The notes under the pieces: generated by a model
Seen by the model: the letters and a program-made list of their open reading frames with translations, nothing else
Told to the model about the DNA's origin: nothing
Databases searched by the model: none
Position numbers and translations under genes: made by a program
Shown: one piece after another, positions 5,206 through 5,992 of the stretch
Layout of the letters: every line of letters starts with the position of its first letter
How positions within the stretch are numbered: the stretch's first letter is position 1
Source: an uncultured beta proteobacterium
GTDB taxonomy: Bacteria; Pseudomonadota; Gammaproteobacteria; Burkholderiales; Burkholderiaceae
Assembly (NCBI GenBank): GCA_903930665.1
Contig: CAIYZI010000477.1
Coordinates: forward strand, 1-5,992
Direction: 5' to 3'
Length of the DNA stretch: 5,992 bases

Positions 5206-5992
5206 GTGGTTGTTGACTGGAATGCTTCTAGAGAAGACTGGATAACTGCTGTTTGTACTAGCCTGATTCCAAAATTAAATAGCGATGCTAGATTTGATCG
5301 TTCAGGCGAATTGATTGCTCGCTTTCATCATGAAATCGATGTTTGGCGAGGTAATAATGTTTTCCGTCCTGTAATCGAATTTGGTAATGAGTTGGCTGCG
5401 GCCGAATGGATTTTATCAACGATGTCTGCGAGTGATAAATTAATCTACGAACCACCAATGGCCGGGACACAAAAAAGATTAGACTTTTTAAAACTTAATC
5501 AACATGGTGTCAGAGAGTGGGTTGAGGTTAAAACAGTGTCGCCTCAATGGGTTGATGATGAGGCTGGATGGAATCGATTTTTGGAGATTTCCAATGACTT
5601 TCCGGAGAATGCTGGGTTAATTGTAGACAAAGAATGGTCTGGAGCAGCGGTCGCAGGACAAGCATTTAAAGCTCGATGGACTTTTATTCAAAAAACCATT
5701 GATGTTGAGGATAGGGCTGGCTATATTCCATGTGATATGAGCGGACCTGTATGGCTACTTTTTTGCTCTACTGGCGGGAATTGGCATAAAGACGAGTTGG
5801 AGGATTTTGCTGATCTTTATCGAACTGGTCACCCCCGTACTGATGACTGGGCTCAAAATATGACGGTTAGATATATGCAAGATAGGGGTCTTGTTTTTAA
5901 TAGATCTCTTGCTGGATTTCATTATCTAGAGCGAAAGCATTGTGATGTCTCATCGAATAATTGTCTCTGGAATTTGAGGGGACCAAATTTTG
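5206..5992 (+). CDS. PD-(D/E)XK nuclease-like protein, 5' part (runs off the window)
   Basis: The frame is open from GTG 5206 through the last base, 262 codons visible with no stop. The GTG start is chosen because AGGAG at 5194-5198 lies 7 nt before it; the nearby ATG at 5199 meets a stop after five codons. The protein begins MVVDWNASREDW and is presumably cytoplasmic, with no signal peptide or membrane segment. A PD-(D/E)XK-type active site is visible: helix residue E62 in FGNELAAAEW, E82, then R91-L-D93-F-L and W105-V-E107-V-K109-T, the expected D...ExK hairpin with hydrophobic strands around it. Residues 110-262 are rich in tryptophan and acidic residues and I do not recognise them. A role in cutting DNA or RNA, perhaps as a stand-alone defence or restriction nuclease, is inferred from the motif. 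It is co-directional with the SIR2 gene, 92 bp downstream, but separated from it by the hairpin repeat, so it may be a separate transcription unit outside the cassette. I cannot assign a named family. Confidence 0.7.
   Translation, partial: MVVDWNASREDWITAVCTSLIPKLNSDARFDRSGELIARFHHEIDVWRGNNVFRPVIEFGNELAAAEWILSTMSASDKLIYEPPMAGTQKRLDFLKLNQHGVREWVEVKTVSPQWVDDEAGWNRFLEISNDFPENAGLIVDKEWSGAAVAGQAFKARWTFIQKTIDVEDRAGYIPCDMSGPVWLLFCSTGGNWHKDELEDFADLYRTGHPRTDDWAQNMTVRYMQDRGLVFNRSLAGFHYLERKHCDVSSNNCLWNLRGPNF

Noticed and set aside
5288..5470. 60-codon minus-strand ORF
   Set aside because: It is antisense to the nuclease-like gene, which has the better ribosome site and active-site motif.
1..5992. CRISPR arrays, tRNA or rRNA genes, transposase genes
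   Set aside because: I saw no regularly spaced repeats, no cloverleaf-like structure and no transposase motif in any frame.

Overview
The window looks like a stretch of a bacterial defence or accessory island. It is densely packed with unrelated, poorly characterised genes: a DUF2971 protein, a large helicase-nuclease fusion, a SIR2-like NADase-type protein and a PD-(D/E)XK nuclease-like protein. There are no housekeeping genes, tRNAs, rRNAs or recognisable transposase genes. Starts with purine-rich Shine-Dalgarno sequences and moderate base composition (by eye AT-rich, with the SIR2 and DUF2971 genes AT-richer than the helicase) fit a mid-to-low GC Gram-negative bacterium. A freshwater betaproteobacterium would be compatible, but the sequence does not establish the taxon.

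Layout: (1) positions 1-582, + strand, the 3' part of a DUF2971 gene whose start lies before the window. (2) positions 583-688, a short convergent gap that begins with one copy of a short repeat. (3) positions 689-4036, - strand, a complete 1115-residue superfamily 1 helicase with an N-terminal winged-helix-like domain and a C-terminal Vsr/DUF559-like nuclease domain. (4) positions 4037-4177, a divergent promoter region with a perfect 6+6 inverted repeat and a 16-codon leader ORF. (5) positions 4178-5113, + strand, a SIR2-family protein. (6) positions 5114-5205, a gap with the second copy of the repeat, here part of a 40-nt imperfect hairpin. (7) positions 5206 to the end, + strand, the 5' part of a gene for a protein with a PD-(D/E)XK signature, starting at GTG.

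The main point is that a 21-bp repeat (20/21 identical, 16-nt perfect core) occurs in direct orientation at 578-598 and 5150-5170. It encloses exactly the divergent helicase-nuclease/SIR2 pair, about 4.57 kb. This looks like a self-contained defence cassette moved as a unit, or placed beside copies of a mobile repeat. The inferred logic is that the helicase-nuclease senses or processes foreign nucleic acid while the SIR2 protein depletes NAD+ as an abortive-infection effector. I do not recognise this exact pair as a named system. The cooperation of the two proteins is inferred from their arrangement only.
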